NCBI GenBank assembly: GCA_027065245.1
Contig: JAMOOS010000333.1
Location: 1 to 5,833, forward strand
DNA: 5,833 nt
DNA from: Desulfuromonadaceae bacterium
Lineage (GTDB): Bacteria > Desulfobacterota > Desulfuromonadia > Desulfuromonadales > Desulfuromonadaceae
Direction of reading: 5' to 3'
Below are positions 1 to 5,804 of the stretch, piece after piece. Position 1 is the first letter of the stretch. Each line of letters starts with the position of its first letter. Made by a program: the position numbers and the translations under genes. The notes under the pieces are model-generated. The model was given only the letters and a program-made list of their open reading frames with translations. It did not search any database and had not been told where the DNA came from.

Positions 1-151
1 CACATTGGAATGATTGATATACCATGCACGGTCAGGAAAATAATGCCGTGTTGTGCCTGTGGACATTTGCGAGGAGGGTTGGGCAGGACCGGATGGTTGC
101 CAACAGTGTCCAGTGGTGGCGGCAATACGGTGACGAGCAAATAAAAACACT

Positions 152-171
152 ACCATCGCTGCGGCGGTGGT
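152..171. other. Hairpin in the accA leader; possible minus-strand terminator
   Basis: Two 8-base arms (ACCATCGC at 152-159 and GCGGTGGT at 164-171, one G-T pair) enclose a four-base loop. Read on the minus strand, the hairpin is followed after four bases by a T-rich run (complement of the A-rich stretch at 142-148). That resembles a weak intrinsic terminator for antisense transcription. On the plus strand no T run follows, so it should not stop accA transcription. It may simply be a leader structure. No gene on either strand obviously needs a terminator here. Confidence 0.3.
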
Positions 172-224
172 CAATAACGCGCAGGTGCGGCTCGAGGGGA
201 TGAGTGGCAGTGCCGTGTAGATGC

Positions 225-229
225 AGGAG
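225..229 (+). promoter_or_regulatory. Ribosome binding site that decides the accA start
   Basis: AGGAG lies six bases before the ATG at 236. The in-frame ATG at 221 overlaps this site and has no such motif before it, so 236 is the better start. Confidence 0.8.
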
Positions 230-235
230 TTTGTA

Positions 236-1243
236 ATGCAGACATATCTCGATTTTGAAAAGCCGCTGGTTGAATTGGAACAGAAGATTCACGAACTGCG
301 CGATTATTCCACCGAAAGCGTGGATTTCAGCACCGAGCTGCAAAAGCTGGAAACCAAGGCGGAGAAACTGCGTGAGGAGATATTCTCCAAACTTACCCGC
401 TGGCAGCGCACCCAGTTGGCGCGTCATCCCAACCGGCCATTTACCCTCGATTTTATCGAGCATGTGTTTACCGACTGGTTCGAGCTGCATGGCGATCGCA
501 ATTTTGCCGACGATGCTGCGCTGGTGTGCGGTTTTGCCCGCCTGGATGGTCAGCCGTGTGCTGTTATCGGTCATCAGAAGGGGCGTGATACCAAAGAGAA
601 GGTGGTGCGCAACTTCGGTATGCCTAATCCGGAAGGGTATCGCAAAGCACTGCGTATCATGAAAATGGCCGAGCAGTTCGGTTTGCCCATCTTCACATTT
701 GTCGATACTCCTGGCGCCTATCCCGGCATCGGCGCCGAAGAACGTGGCCAGGCGGAAGCCATCGCCCGCAATTTGCGTGAGATGGCGGCTCTCACTGTGC
801 CGGTAATTGTAACCATTACCGGCGAGGGGGGCAGCGGTGGCGCCCTGGCCATTGCCGTGGGCAACCGGGTATTGATGATGCAGTATTCGGTATATGCGGT
901 TATCTCACCCGAGGGTTGTGCCGCCATTTTGTGGAGCGACGGCACCAAGGGACCGCAGGCGGCAGAAGCGCTCAAGCTCACCGCCGCCGATATAGACGAG
1001 CTGGGCTGTATTATCGACGAAGTGATCGAAGAGCCGGTGGGTGGTGCCCATAACGATGTGGAGCTGGCTGCCCGTCTGGTGAAACGATGCCTTAAAAAAC
1101 ACCTGGCCGAGTTGCAGCAGCTATCGCCGCAGGAACTGGTGGAGCAACGTTACCAGAAGTTCCGCGCCATGACGGTTATGGCCGAGGAACAGACGCAGAA
1201 AAAGCAGCCGGAAGAGGCGGGCGCAGACGCGCAGGAAGAGTAG
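236..1243 (+). CDS. accA: Acetyl-CoA carboxylase carboxyltransferase subunit alpha
   Basis: AccA pairs with AccD (not in this window) as the carboxyltransferase that moves the carboxyl group from biotin-BCCP to acetyl-CoA. This gives malonyl-CoA, the first committed step of cytoplasmic fatty acid synthesis. The protein is 335 residues, against 319 in E. coli. The N-terminus (LDFEKPLVELEQKI, residues 5-18) is the typical AccA helical opening, and residues 10-50 are charged and helical. The crotonase-fold core shows FVDTPGAYPGIGAEERGQ at 155-172, the glycine-rich GEGGSGGALAI at 197-207 and SPEGCAAILW at 224-233, all hallmarks of the family. The last 20 or so residues form a Gln/Glu-rich tail that accounts for part of the extra length. 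An RBS at 225-229 supports the start. The RlpA-family gene begins four bases after the stop, so the two probably share a transcript. No promoter is evident in the 235 bases upstream, so the gene may be read from farther left. Confidence 0.97.
   Translation: MQTYLDFEKPLVELEQKIHELRDYSTESVDFSTELQKLETKAEKLREEIFSKLTRWQRTQLARHPNRPFTLDFIEHVFTDWFELHGDRNFADDAALVCGFARLDGQPCAVIGHQKGRDTKEKVVRNFGMPNPEGYRKALRIMKMAEQFGLPIFTFVDTPGAYPGIGAEERGQAEAIARNLREMAALTVPVIVTITGEGGSGGALAIAVGNRVLMMQYSVYAVISPEGCAAILWSDGTKGPQAAEALKLTAADIDELGCIIDEVIEEPVGGAHNDVELAARLVKRCLKKHLAELQQLSPQELVEQRYQKFRAMTVMAEEQTQKKQPEEAGADAQEE
1233..1240 (+). promoter_or_regulatory. Ribosome binding site for the RlpA-family gene, inside the end of accA
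   Basis: AGGAAGAG occupies the last codons of accA, seven bases before the GTG at 1248. It supports that non-ATG start and implies translational coupling with accA. Confidence 0.7.
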
Positions 1244-1247
1244 GCAG

Positions 1248-1994
1248 GTGGCCTGGCGCTACTTGCTGTGTGTGATATTGCTGGGCTGCTGCAGTGCCTG
1301 TGGTGGGTATCACAGCGTCAAGGTTTCCGGCGGCGGCAAGCACCTCAAGGGATGGCAGCGCCCCTACGAGGTAGACGGCGTTTCCTACACGCCGTTGCTC
1401 GATCATCAGGGCTTTGTCCAGCACGGTCTTGCCAGCTGGTACGGCAAACAGTTTCATGGCCGTAAAACCAGCAACGGCGAAACCTACGACATGTACGCCA
1501 TGACCGCCGCCCACAAAACCCTGCCGCTGGGCGTGTTTGTAAAAGTGCACAACGAAGCCAACGGGCGCGAGGCGGTGGTGCGTATCAACGATCGCGGTCC
1601 GTTTGTGGCCGGCAGGATTATCGATCTATCCTACGCCGCTGCGTCCAAACTGGGTGTGGTCGGGCCGGGTACCGCGCCGGTAACCATTACCGCGCTTGGT
1701 TATCGCAAGCACGACAGCGGCGGTCAGGTGAGCTACTCCTTGCCGAAGACGGTGCGTACCGGCCCGTTTGCCGTGCAGGTGGGGGCGTTTACCAGCCGCG
1801 CCAATGCCGAAAGGTTGCGTGATCGCCTTACCGGTGTGTGTGGCAGCGCCGATATCCAGCCTGCTGTTGTCAACGGTCAGCGCTACTATCGCGTGCGCGG
1901 CGGTCACTACACCTCGCTGGAACAGGCGCGCCAGGCGCAGCAGATGCTCGAAGACAGCGGTTTCGGCCACGGTTTTGTTGTCGCCATCGACTGA
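1248..1994 (+). CDS. rlpA: RlpA-family septal ring lytic transglycosylase lipoprotein
   Basis: The 248-residue protein has the full RlpA architecture. A short signal peptide (residues 4-17) holds a lipobox. LLGC at 11-14 fits best, with Cys14 lipidated, though Cys18 is an alternative. A double-psi beta-barrel domain runs from about 58 to 152, with GLASWYG at 60-66, NGETYDM at 76-82, AAHKTLPLG at 87-95, RINDRGPF at 112-119 and IIDLSYAAA at 124-132. A C-terminal SPOR domain runs from about 172 to 248 (GPFAVQVGAF, then YYRVRGGHY). Glu78, His89 and Asp115 have the same spacing as the residues reported as important in Pseudomonas aeruginosa RlpA, so enzyme activity is likely. SPOR domains bind septal peptidoglycan lacking stem peptides, and the barrel cleaves such glycans during daughter-cell separation. 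Placement at the outer membrane is inferred from the lipobox. The GTG start lies four bases after accA, with an RBS inside that gene. In E. coli RlpA is active-site degenerate, whereas here the motifs look intact. Confidence 0.93.
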   Translation: MAWRYLLCVILLGCCSACGGYHSVKVSGGGKHLKGWQRPYEVDGVSYTPLLDHQGFVQHGLASWYGKQFHGRKTSNGETYDMYAMTAAHKTLPLGVFVKVHNEANGREAVVRINDRGPFVAGRIIDLSYAAASKLGVVGPGTAPVTITALGYRKHDSGGQVSYSLPKTVRTGPFAVQVGAFTSRANAERLRDRLTGVCGSADIQPAVVNGQRYYRVRGGHYTSLEQARQAQQMLEDSGFGHGFVVAID

Positions 1995-2061
1995 TTACGT
2001 GTCGCCTCGTTCCGGCAGCTTCCATTGCCACCGCACAACTGCTCTCCGTCTCTGAGCCCTG

Positions 2062-2829
2062 CTAGCGCGGCAGAATTTCCTCCAGCCATTTTTTTTGCAT
2101 CGCGGTCAATTTGCCGCTGTGGCGTAGATTGCGCTGCTGTATACGCGGCAGTTTGGGCACAAACTGGATAAACCATACCCTGGGAGTGCGTGGATTGTTC
2201 AGAATGGCCAGACGCAGGTTGGGGCGTTGGTTCCAGCGTGGATGACGGGCAATGGCGCTGATGGTGTCCGCTGTGGCGGCGGCGCTGCGTAAAAACTGGT
2301 GCAGGGCTGCTTCTTTCAGGCGTGGATTGTTCAGGGCGATGTCGATAATTCGTTTATCCCCCTCCGCCAGCAGATGGGGCAGCAGAGTGGCGCTGGCGCG
2401 CCGGGTGAGGGTGAGTTTGTTGCCCAGAGGCTCGGTAGGTAGGCGGCTGACAATCTGCCGCTGTGCTGCCAGACGGATATCGGCGCTGTAGCCGGGCAGG
2501 GTACACAGATTCAGCAGCTCAAACAGCGGCAGCCCTTCCAGCATCTGGTGCGCCAGCGCTGGTGTTACCGCCGGATGGCGGACAATGGCACAGCGCAGGC
2601 GGTATTCGCCGCTCAAATGGTGGGAACAGATGGCCTGGATGATGGTGCCGGGCAGTTCTGGTCGTTGCAGCAGTTGCAGCAGATGGCTGCTCTCCAGCGC
2701 CGGGTTGCGCAACGCAGCGGCAATCACCTCGGTATCATGATCCGCCATAATGGCGCTCAAGGTGGTGGCATCGGCATGCAGAGCATCGTGCAGGCGGCGT
2801 AACAGGTTGGTATTGCTGTTCTCGCTCAT
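2062..2829 (-). CDS. Helical-repeat protein of unknown function, downstream of tgt
   Basis: I cannot assign a function to this 255-residue protein. It has no signal peptide, membrane segment or cysteine cluster, so it is probably cytoplasmic. It is built from irregular repeats in which a helix ending in Ala-hydrophobic-x-x-(H/N)-P is followed by a Leu-rich helix: AAALRNPALES near 37, AIVRHPAVTP near 81, DIALNNPRLKE near 163, AIARHPRWN near 192 and LAILNNPRTP near 207. This pattern recalls HEAT or leucine-rich-repeat-variant solenoids, which usually bind proteins or nucleic acids. A conserved-looking centre (LGNKLTLTRRAS at 135-146) precedes the second repeat block. I believe similar proteins occur in Geobacter relatives and myxobacteria, but this comes from memory. 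The ATG lies 29 bases after the tgt stop on the same strand, so cotranscription with tgt is likely. No clear Shine-Dalgarno precedes it. It converges on the RlpA-family gene with only 67 bases between, and I see no terminator there. Confidence 0.85.
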   Translation of the reverse strand: MSENSNTNLLRRLHDALHADATTLSAIMADHDTEVIAAALRNPALESSHLLQLLQRPELPGTIIQAICSHHLSGEYRLRCAIVRHPAVTPALAHQMLEGLPLFELLNLCTLPGYSADIRLAAQRQIVSRLPTEPLGNKLTLTRRASATLLPHLLAEGDKRIIDIALNNPRLKEAALHQFLRSAAATADTISAIARHPRWNQRPNLRLAILNNPRTPRVWFIQFVPKLPRIQQRNLRHSGKLTAMQKKWLEEILPR

Positions 2830-2858
2830 GGCAGTGCTGTGTGTCGGGTTGATAAAAT

Positions 2859-3971
2859 CTACTTGTCAAAAAAACGGTACTCGCGCAAAAAATCTTCCTT
2901 GAAGCTGGCAAAGCGGTTTTGCTCAATGGCGTCGCGCGCCTGTTTTACCATGTTCAGGTAAAAATGGACGTTATGGATAGCCGCCAGGGTGGCGGAGAGA
3001 ATCTCATTGGCGTTGAACAGATGGTGCAGATAGGCGCGGCTGAAATTGCGGCAGCAGTAGCAGTTGCAGGCCGGATCAACCGGGAAGAAATCGCGCCGGT
3101 AGTTGCGGTTGGTCAGGCGGATTTTGCCGCGCGAAGTAAACAAAGTGGCACTGCGGGCGTAACGGGTGGGGATAACGCAATCAAACATATCCATACCGCG
3201 CTCGATACTTTCCAGAATGTCTTCCGGCAGGCCGACGCCCATCAGGTAGCGTGGTTTGTCGGCAGGAAGAAACGGCGCGGTATAATCCACCACCTGCTTG
3301 AGCAACTCCAGCCCCTCGCCCACGCTGACACCGCCGATGGCATAGCCGGGAAAATCCATGGCGGTAAGCTGCTCGGCGCAGTGGCGGCGCAGATCCTCGT
3401 AAACACTGCCCTGCACGATGGCAAACAGGGCCTGATCGTCGCGCTGATGATGTTTCAGACACTGCCCGGCCCAGCGCAGGGTTTTTGCCACCGATTTTTT
3501 ACTGTAGGCATGACTGGACGGGTAGGGGATACACTCGTCAAAAGCCATGATGATATCGGCGCCCAGAGCGTTTTCGATGCTCATGGCCTCTTTGGGGCCG
3601 AGAAATATCTGTTCGCCGCTGTGTTCGTGGCGGAAATATACCCCATCTTCGGTGATGTTCTTGTTGGGCAGAGAGAACACCTGAAAGCCGCCGCTGTCGG
3701 TGAGAATCGGTTTGTTCCAGTGCATGAACTTGTGCAGACCACCGGCCTTTTTTACCAGCGCCTCGCCCGGTTTAAGATGTAAATGATAGGTGTTGGACAG
3801 AACGATCTGCGCGCCGCATTCCTCCACCTGCGCCGGTGTCAGCGCCTTTAGCGCCCCGTGGGTGCCCACCGGCATGAAGATTGGCGTTTCGATGGTGCCG
3901 TGGGGGGTATGAATACGGCCGCGGCGGGCGGCGCAGGTGCTGTCGTTGTGGAGCAGCTCAAATTTGAACAT
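2859..3971 (-). CDS. tgt: Queuine tRNA-ribosyltransferase (tRNA-guanine transglycosylase)
   Basis: Tgt swaps guanine-34 in the anticodon of GUN tRNAs (Asp, Asn, His, Tyr) for the queuosine precursor preQ1. The protein is 370 residues, close to the family norm, and needs almost no gaps against the E. coli numbering I remember. The TIM barrel shows TDSGGFQ at 91-97 (Asp92, general acid/base), AIGGVSVGE at 211-219 (substrate pocket), MGVGLPED at 244-251 and DMFDCVIPTR at 261-270, with the nucleophile at Asp264. The zinc site is complete: Cys302, Cys304, Cys307 and His333. All catalytic and metal residues are present, so the enzyme should be active. The N-terminus MFKFELLHND fits the family start. 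There is no strong Shine-Dalgarno, only an A-rich leader. The gene heads a probable two-gene operon with the repeat protein downstream. Other queuosine genes (queA, queF) are not in this window. Confidence 0.98.
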   Translation of the reverse strand: MFKFELLHNDSTCAARRGRIHTPHGTIETPIFMPVGTHGALKALTPAQVEECGAQIVLSNTYHLHLKPGEALVKKAGGLHKFMHWNKPILTDSGGFQVFSLPNKNITEDGVYFRHEHSGEQIFLGPKEAMSIENALGADIIMAFDECIPYPSSHAYSKKSVAKTLRWAGQCLKHHQRDDQALFAIVQGSVYEDLRRHCAEQLTAMDFPGYAIGGVSVGEGLELLKQVVDYTAPFLPADKPRYLMGVGLPEDILESIERGMDMFDCVIPTRYARSATLFTSRGKIRLTNRNYRRDFFPVDPACNCYCCRNFSRAYLHHLFNANEILSATLAAIHNVHFYLNMVKQARDAIEQNRFASFKEDFLREYRFFDK

Positions 3972-3994
3972 GGGAGATGTGATCTTTTCTGTGT

Positions 3995-4023
3995 ATTATT
4001 GATGGTTGATGATGCGTTGTCAG
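3995..4023 (-). promoter_or_regulatory. Predicted sigma70 promoter for tgt
   Basis: On the minus strand CTGACA (4018-4023, five of six matches to the -35 consensus) is followed after 17 bases by AATAAT (3995-4000, five of six matches to the -10 consensus). Transcription should start near 3988, leaving a leader of about 17 bases before the tgt ATG. It is the best-looking promoter I found in the window. Confidence 0.65.
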
Positions 4024-4076
4024 CTTGTGCAGGACAATAGCAAAAGCGTAATGTCAACGCAATGTGTATCAGCGTG

Positions 4077-4107
4077 CAGGTGTGTTAGCCGCGCCGCCTG
4101 TTTTTTT
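4077..4107 (+). terminator. Hairpin plus T7 tract in the leader of the Cas6-like gene
   Basis: CAGGTG (4077-4082) can pair with CGCCTG (4095-4100, one G-U pair) around a 12-base loop, and seven T follow directly at 4101-4107. The layout is that of an intrinsic terminator or attenuator, though a 6-bp stem is short. It lies 19 bases before the preferred start of the Cas6-like gene, where it could reduce read-through into that gene. Confidence 0.35.
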
Positions 4108-4112
4108 CACGG

Positions 4113-4118
4113 TGAGGA
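4113..4118 (+). promoter_or_regulatory. Ribosome binding site that decides the Cas6-like start
   Basis: TGAGGA ends eight bases before the GTG at 4127. The ATG at 4133 sits 14 bases away, which is too far for the best spacing. The upstream in-frame GTG at 4064 has no comparable motif. Confidence 0.6.
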
Positions 4119-4126
4119 CAACTGAT

Positions 4127-5056
4127 GTGAATATGCTCGATGGCTCTATGCTGACGCAGGCGGAATTTACCTTGTTGCATTTTGATCTGCGTCTGACAGA
4201 GGAGATAGATATCGACATGGCGTTGCTGCTCCGCCTGCGGCGGTCGCTGCGTGCCGCAGCTTCTTATCTGTTTGCCGCAACGGCGCGGCCGCGTTTTAAC
4301 GCCCTGTTTGCGCCACCGCTGGCCAGTGATCCGGTGGCACGGCGACAGTTTCAGAAAGGGGCACCGGCGTTTGTATTTCATCATCAGCATCTGACGCCGG
4401 GACGGCGCCGTCGCGGCGAGCGTTTTACCCTGAGTGCCGTGGTGTTCGGTGGTGATGCCGAGCGGGTGCGCGATTTGGCCAGGGTGGTGCAGGCGCTGGG
4501 TGATATCGGTCTGCACCAGAATCGGGGGCGTTTTGCTCTGGTGGCGGTGCGCGGTGAGGATTCCGCCGGTAACGACACCCTGTTATGGCGCAGCGGTCAG
4601 AGCTGGGATGAGATGATGCCGGTGGTGCGTGATTGCGGCTGGTGGTTGGGTAACCGTCCGGCGGTGGCAGGCGATGTGCGTCTTAGCTTTGTAACTCCGG
4701 CGCGTCTTGTTCACCAGGGACGGCCGCTGTTTCGTAGCACTGTCCATGCTGTAGTGCCGTTTATACTGCGCCGGGTAACCTCAATGCTCTACACCCACTG
4801 CTATGTGGACCTCAGCGCTGCGGCTGTATCTGCCCGTGCCGCTGTTGCCCGGTTGCGACAGGGTGACAACTCCTTGCATTGGCATGACTGGCGCCAGTTG
4901 CATGGCGATGAGACCCAGCCGTTGGGCGGTCTGGTTGGTTCTGTTGTTATCTGCGGCGCTGCATTGGAAGAGTTGTTGCCGTGGTTGCACCTGGGCAGTT
5001 TGATGAATATCGGCAAAAATGCCGCCTGGGGCGCCGGATGTTACCGTATTGATTAG
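4127..5056 (+). CDS. cas6: Cas6-family RAMP protein (CRISPR pre-crRNA endoribonuclease-like), orphan
   Basis: The protein is 309 residues from the GTG at 4127. It looks like the Cas6 branch of RAMP proteins, RNA-binding enzymes with two ferredoxin-like folds that cut CRISPR transcripts at repeat hairpins. The N-terminal half opens with a strand (FTLLHFDLRLTEE, 14-26), then LFAPPLASD near 60 and a central LGDIGLHQNRGRFALVAV at 124-141. The C-terminal half is more telling: VRLSFVTPARLVHQG at 184-198, LRRVTSMLY at 214-222, HWHDW at 251-255, LGGLVGSV at 266-273, and a final glycine-rich GKNAAWGAGCYRI at 296-308, which matches the RNA-contacting loop of RAMPs. The stretch after HWHDW, where relatives usually carry an Arg/Ser/Gln signature, seems shortened and altered. 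The cysteine cluster of some relatives near residue 50 is absent. No array or other cas gene is visible, so a CRISPR role is unproven. It is divergent from tgt. The start could also be 4064, 4133 or 4148. Confidence 0.8.
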   Translation: MNMLDGSMLTQAEFTLLHFDLRLTEEIDIDMALLLRLRRSLRAAASYLFAATARPRFNALFAPPLASDPVARRQFQKGAPAFVFHHQHLTPGRRRRGERFTLSAVVFGGDAERVRDLARVVQALGDIGLHQNRGRFALVAVRGEDSAGNDTLLWRSGQSWDEMMPVVRDCGWWLGNRPAVAGDVRLSFVTPARLVHQGRPLFRSTVHAVVPFILRRVTSMLYTHCYVDLSAAAVSARAAVARLRQGDNSLHWHDWRQLHGDETQPLGGLVGSVVICGAALEELLPWLHLGSLMNIGKNAAWGAGCYRID

Positions 5057-5076
5057 GTGGATGGGTAATCCTTTGC

Positions 5077-5094
5077 TTGACCGGCGCCGGACAA
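5077..5094. repeat. Short GC palindrome after the Cas6-like gene
   Basis: CCGGCGCCGG (5081-5090) is a perfect 10-base palindrome, extended by TTG/CAA arms across one mismatched pair. It begins 20 bases after the stop of the Cas6-like gene. No T run follows, so it is a poor intrinsic terminator. It might be a protein-binding site. The 8-base core GGCGCCGG also occurs at 5030-5037 inside the coding end, so chance in GC-rich DNA is possible. Confidence 0.3.
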
Positions 5095-5147
5095 TAACGT
5101 AGATATAAGCGTAGGATTGTGTCAGACTTTCCATGAATCGACTGCAA

Positions 5148-5229
5148 AACTGGCATATTTTCGCTCATTTTCGACCAATAGCTACGGCTATTCGCCTGCA
5201 ACCGAGCGAAATTCTGTGGTTGACCAGTT
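5148..5229. repeat. Nested inverted-repeat element with a UACG-capped inner hairpin
   Basis: Three concentric arm pairs share one centre. The outer pair is AACTGG (5148-5153) with CCAGTT (5224-5229), and the middle pair is TTTCGCTC (5159-5166) with GAGCGAAA (5204-5211). The inner pair is AATAGC (5177-5182) with GCTATT (5187-5192) around TACG. As RNA the inner loop is C(UACG)G, a UNCG tetraloop and one of the most stable known. The element fills part of a 325-base stretch (5057-5381) that has no clear gene. It resembles the dispersed intergenic hairpin repeats found in many proteobacteria, but only one copy lies in this window. No T run follows, so it is not a standard terminator. Confidence 0.6.
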
Positions 5230-5284
5230 GGGTTTTCGCTTCAATCCGTTAAGTTCTGCACGCTCCTGGTGTTGAGTTGTGTTC

Positions 5285-5365
5285 ATGAATCACGCCTGTA
5301 GCCCGTTTTACGGCACTGCCGGTGTGGAAAAAGTTGCCGCCGCGGTGTGGCTGATGATTTACTGA
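5285..5365 (+). CDS. Possible 26-residue small protein or leader peptide
   Basis: An ATG at 5285 opens 26 codons (MNHACSPFYGTAGVEK, then a hydrophobic end) that close with TGA at 5363-5365, just before the strong RBS of the winged-helix gene. Its stop is 16 bases before that gene's ATG, a spacing that would allow translational coupling. Its own upstream region has only a weak GAG-like motif, and I recognise no family. It may be chance; the same gene-free stretch otherwise holds only the palindrome and inverted-repeat element. Confidence 0.2.
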   Translation: MNHACSPFYGTAGVEKVAAAVWLMIY

Positions 5366-5367
5366 TG

Positions 5368-5373
5368 AGGAGG
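5368..5373 (+). promoter_or_regulatory. Strong ribosome binding site of the winged-helix gene
   Basis: AGGAGG, a full match to the Shine-Dalgarno consensus, sits eight bases before the ATG at 5382. It is the best such site in the window and fixes the start. Confidence 0.85.
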
Positions 5374-5381
5374 TCCGGTCT

Positions 5382-5804
5382 ATGGGGGATTTGGTTTTCG
5401 TACTGCTGGTTGTAGGTGGGCTGGGGACGTTTTTTTATGTAAAAATGCGTCAATATACGGCTGAACAGGCGCAGCAACAAAGGAGCGTTGCAGCTGATGA
5501 GGTAGCTGAAACAGCGGTGGAAGAGCCGGTTGCGGAAGCGTCGGTTGCGGAGGCGGATAAAACCGCTGTAGAAGTGGAAGCTACGGCGGCAGAAACGGCC
5601 GCGCAAGCCGCTGATGCCGACGATTTGGCGCTGCGGGTGCTTAGCGTTGTCCGTGCGGAGCCGGGTGTGCTGCAGGTGGCATTGTACAAGCGTTTTCCCG
5701 ACGAAAACCGTAAGGTCATCCAGACAACTCTGCTGCAACTGGATAAAAATGGTTCGGTGCGGCGGGAAAAGTCGGGCAACTCCTACAAGGTTTTTGCCGT
5801 GTAA
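5382..5804 (+). CDS. Membrane-anchored winged-helix protein, function unknown
   Basis: This 140-residue protein has three parts. Residues 3-20 form a single hydrophobic membrane segment followed by Lys21 and Arg23, so by the positive-inside rule the rest should face the cytoplasm. Residues 27-80 are a low-complexity linker of Ala, Glu and Val in VAE/VEE-like units, strongly acidic and probably disordered. Residues 81-140 look like a small winged helix-turn-helix: a helix at 81-91, a second at 95-105 (PGVLQVALYKRF starts here), a presumed recognition helix at 107-121 (ENRKVIQTTLLQLDKNG) and a wing ending in YKVF. Such domains usually bind DNA, or sometimes proteins. The predicted role, a membrane-tethered nucleic-acid binder or adaptor, is inference. 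I do not recognise a named family. A strong RBS precedes it. No promoter is clear in the 325 bases upstream, and a terminator-like hairpin follows at once, so it may be transcribed alone. Confidence 0.85.
   Translation: MGDLVFVLLVVGGLGTFFYVKMRQYTAEQAQQQRSVAADEVAETAVEEPVAEASVAEADKTAVEVEATAAETAAQAADADDLALRVLSVVRAEPGVLQVALYKRFPDENRKVIQTTLLQLDKNGSVRREKSGNSYKVFAV

Noticed and set aside
24..203. 59-codon plus-strand frame before accA
   Set aside because: There is no RBS, its composition is rich in Arg, Trp and Gln, and I recognise no family. The other frames of 1-220 are interrupted by stops, so I see no support for a gene or for the end of an upstream gene.
32..574. 180-codon minus-strand frame overlapping accA
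   Set aside because: It runs antisense to the conserved N-terminal half of AccA, and the product has no recognisable domain.
1995..2061. Bidirectional terminator between the converging RlpA-family and repeat-protein genes
   Set aside because: I could find no stem followed by a T run on either strand in these 67 bases. The T8 at about 2092-2099 lies inside the repeat-protein gene without a stem before it.
2919..3782. Long open frame (287 codons) on the plus strand opposite tgt
   Set aside because: It lies wholly antisense to tgt, which has every catalytic and zinc residue. The translated product is low in recognisable motifs and there is no RBS, so it is a shadow frame.
4052..4057. Perfect minus-strand TTGACA as a tgt -35 box
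   Set aside because: No -10-like sequence lies 16-18 bases downstream (17 bases gives TCCTGC). The pair at 3995-4023 is much better.
4064..4126. Upstream GTG start of the Cas6-like gene adding 21 residues
   Set aside because: The added residues look unlike the family N-terminus, a T7 run and hairpin lie inside this stretch, and the good RBS at 4113-4118 points to 4127.
5220..5255. Possible promoter (TTGACC or TTGGGT) for the winged-helix gene
   Set aside because: At 16-18 base spacing the -10 candidates (AATCCG, TAAGTT) match three or fewer consensus bases.
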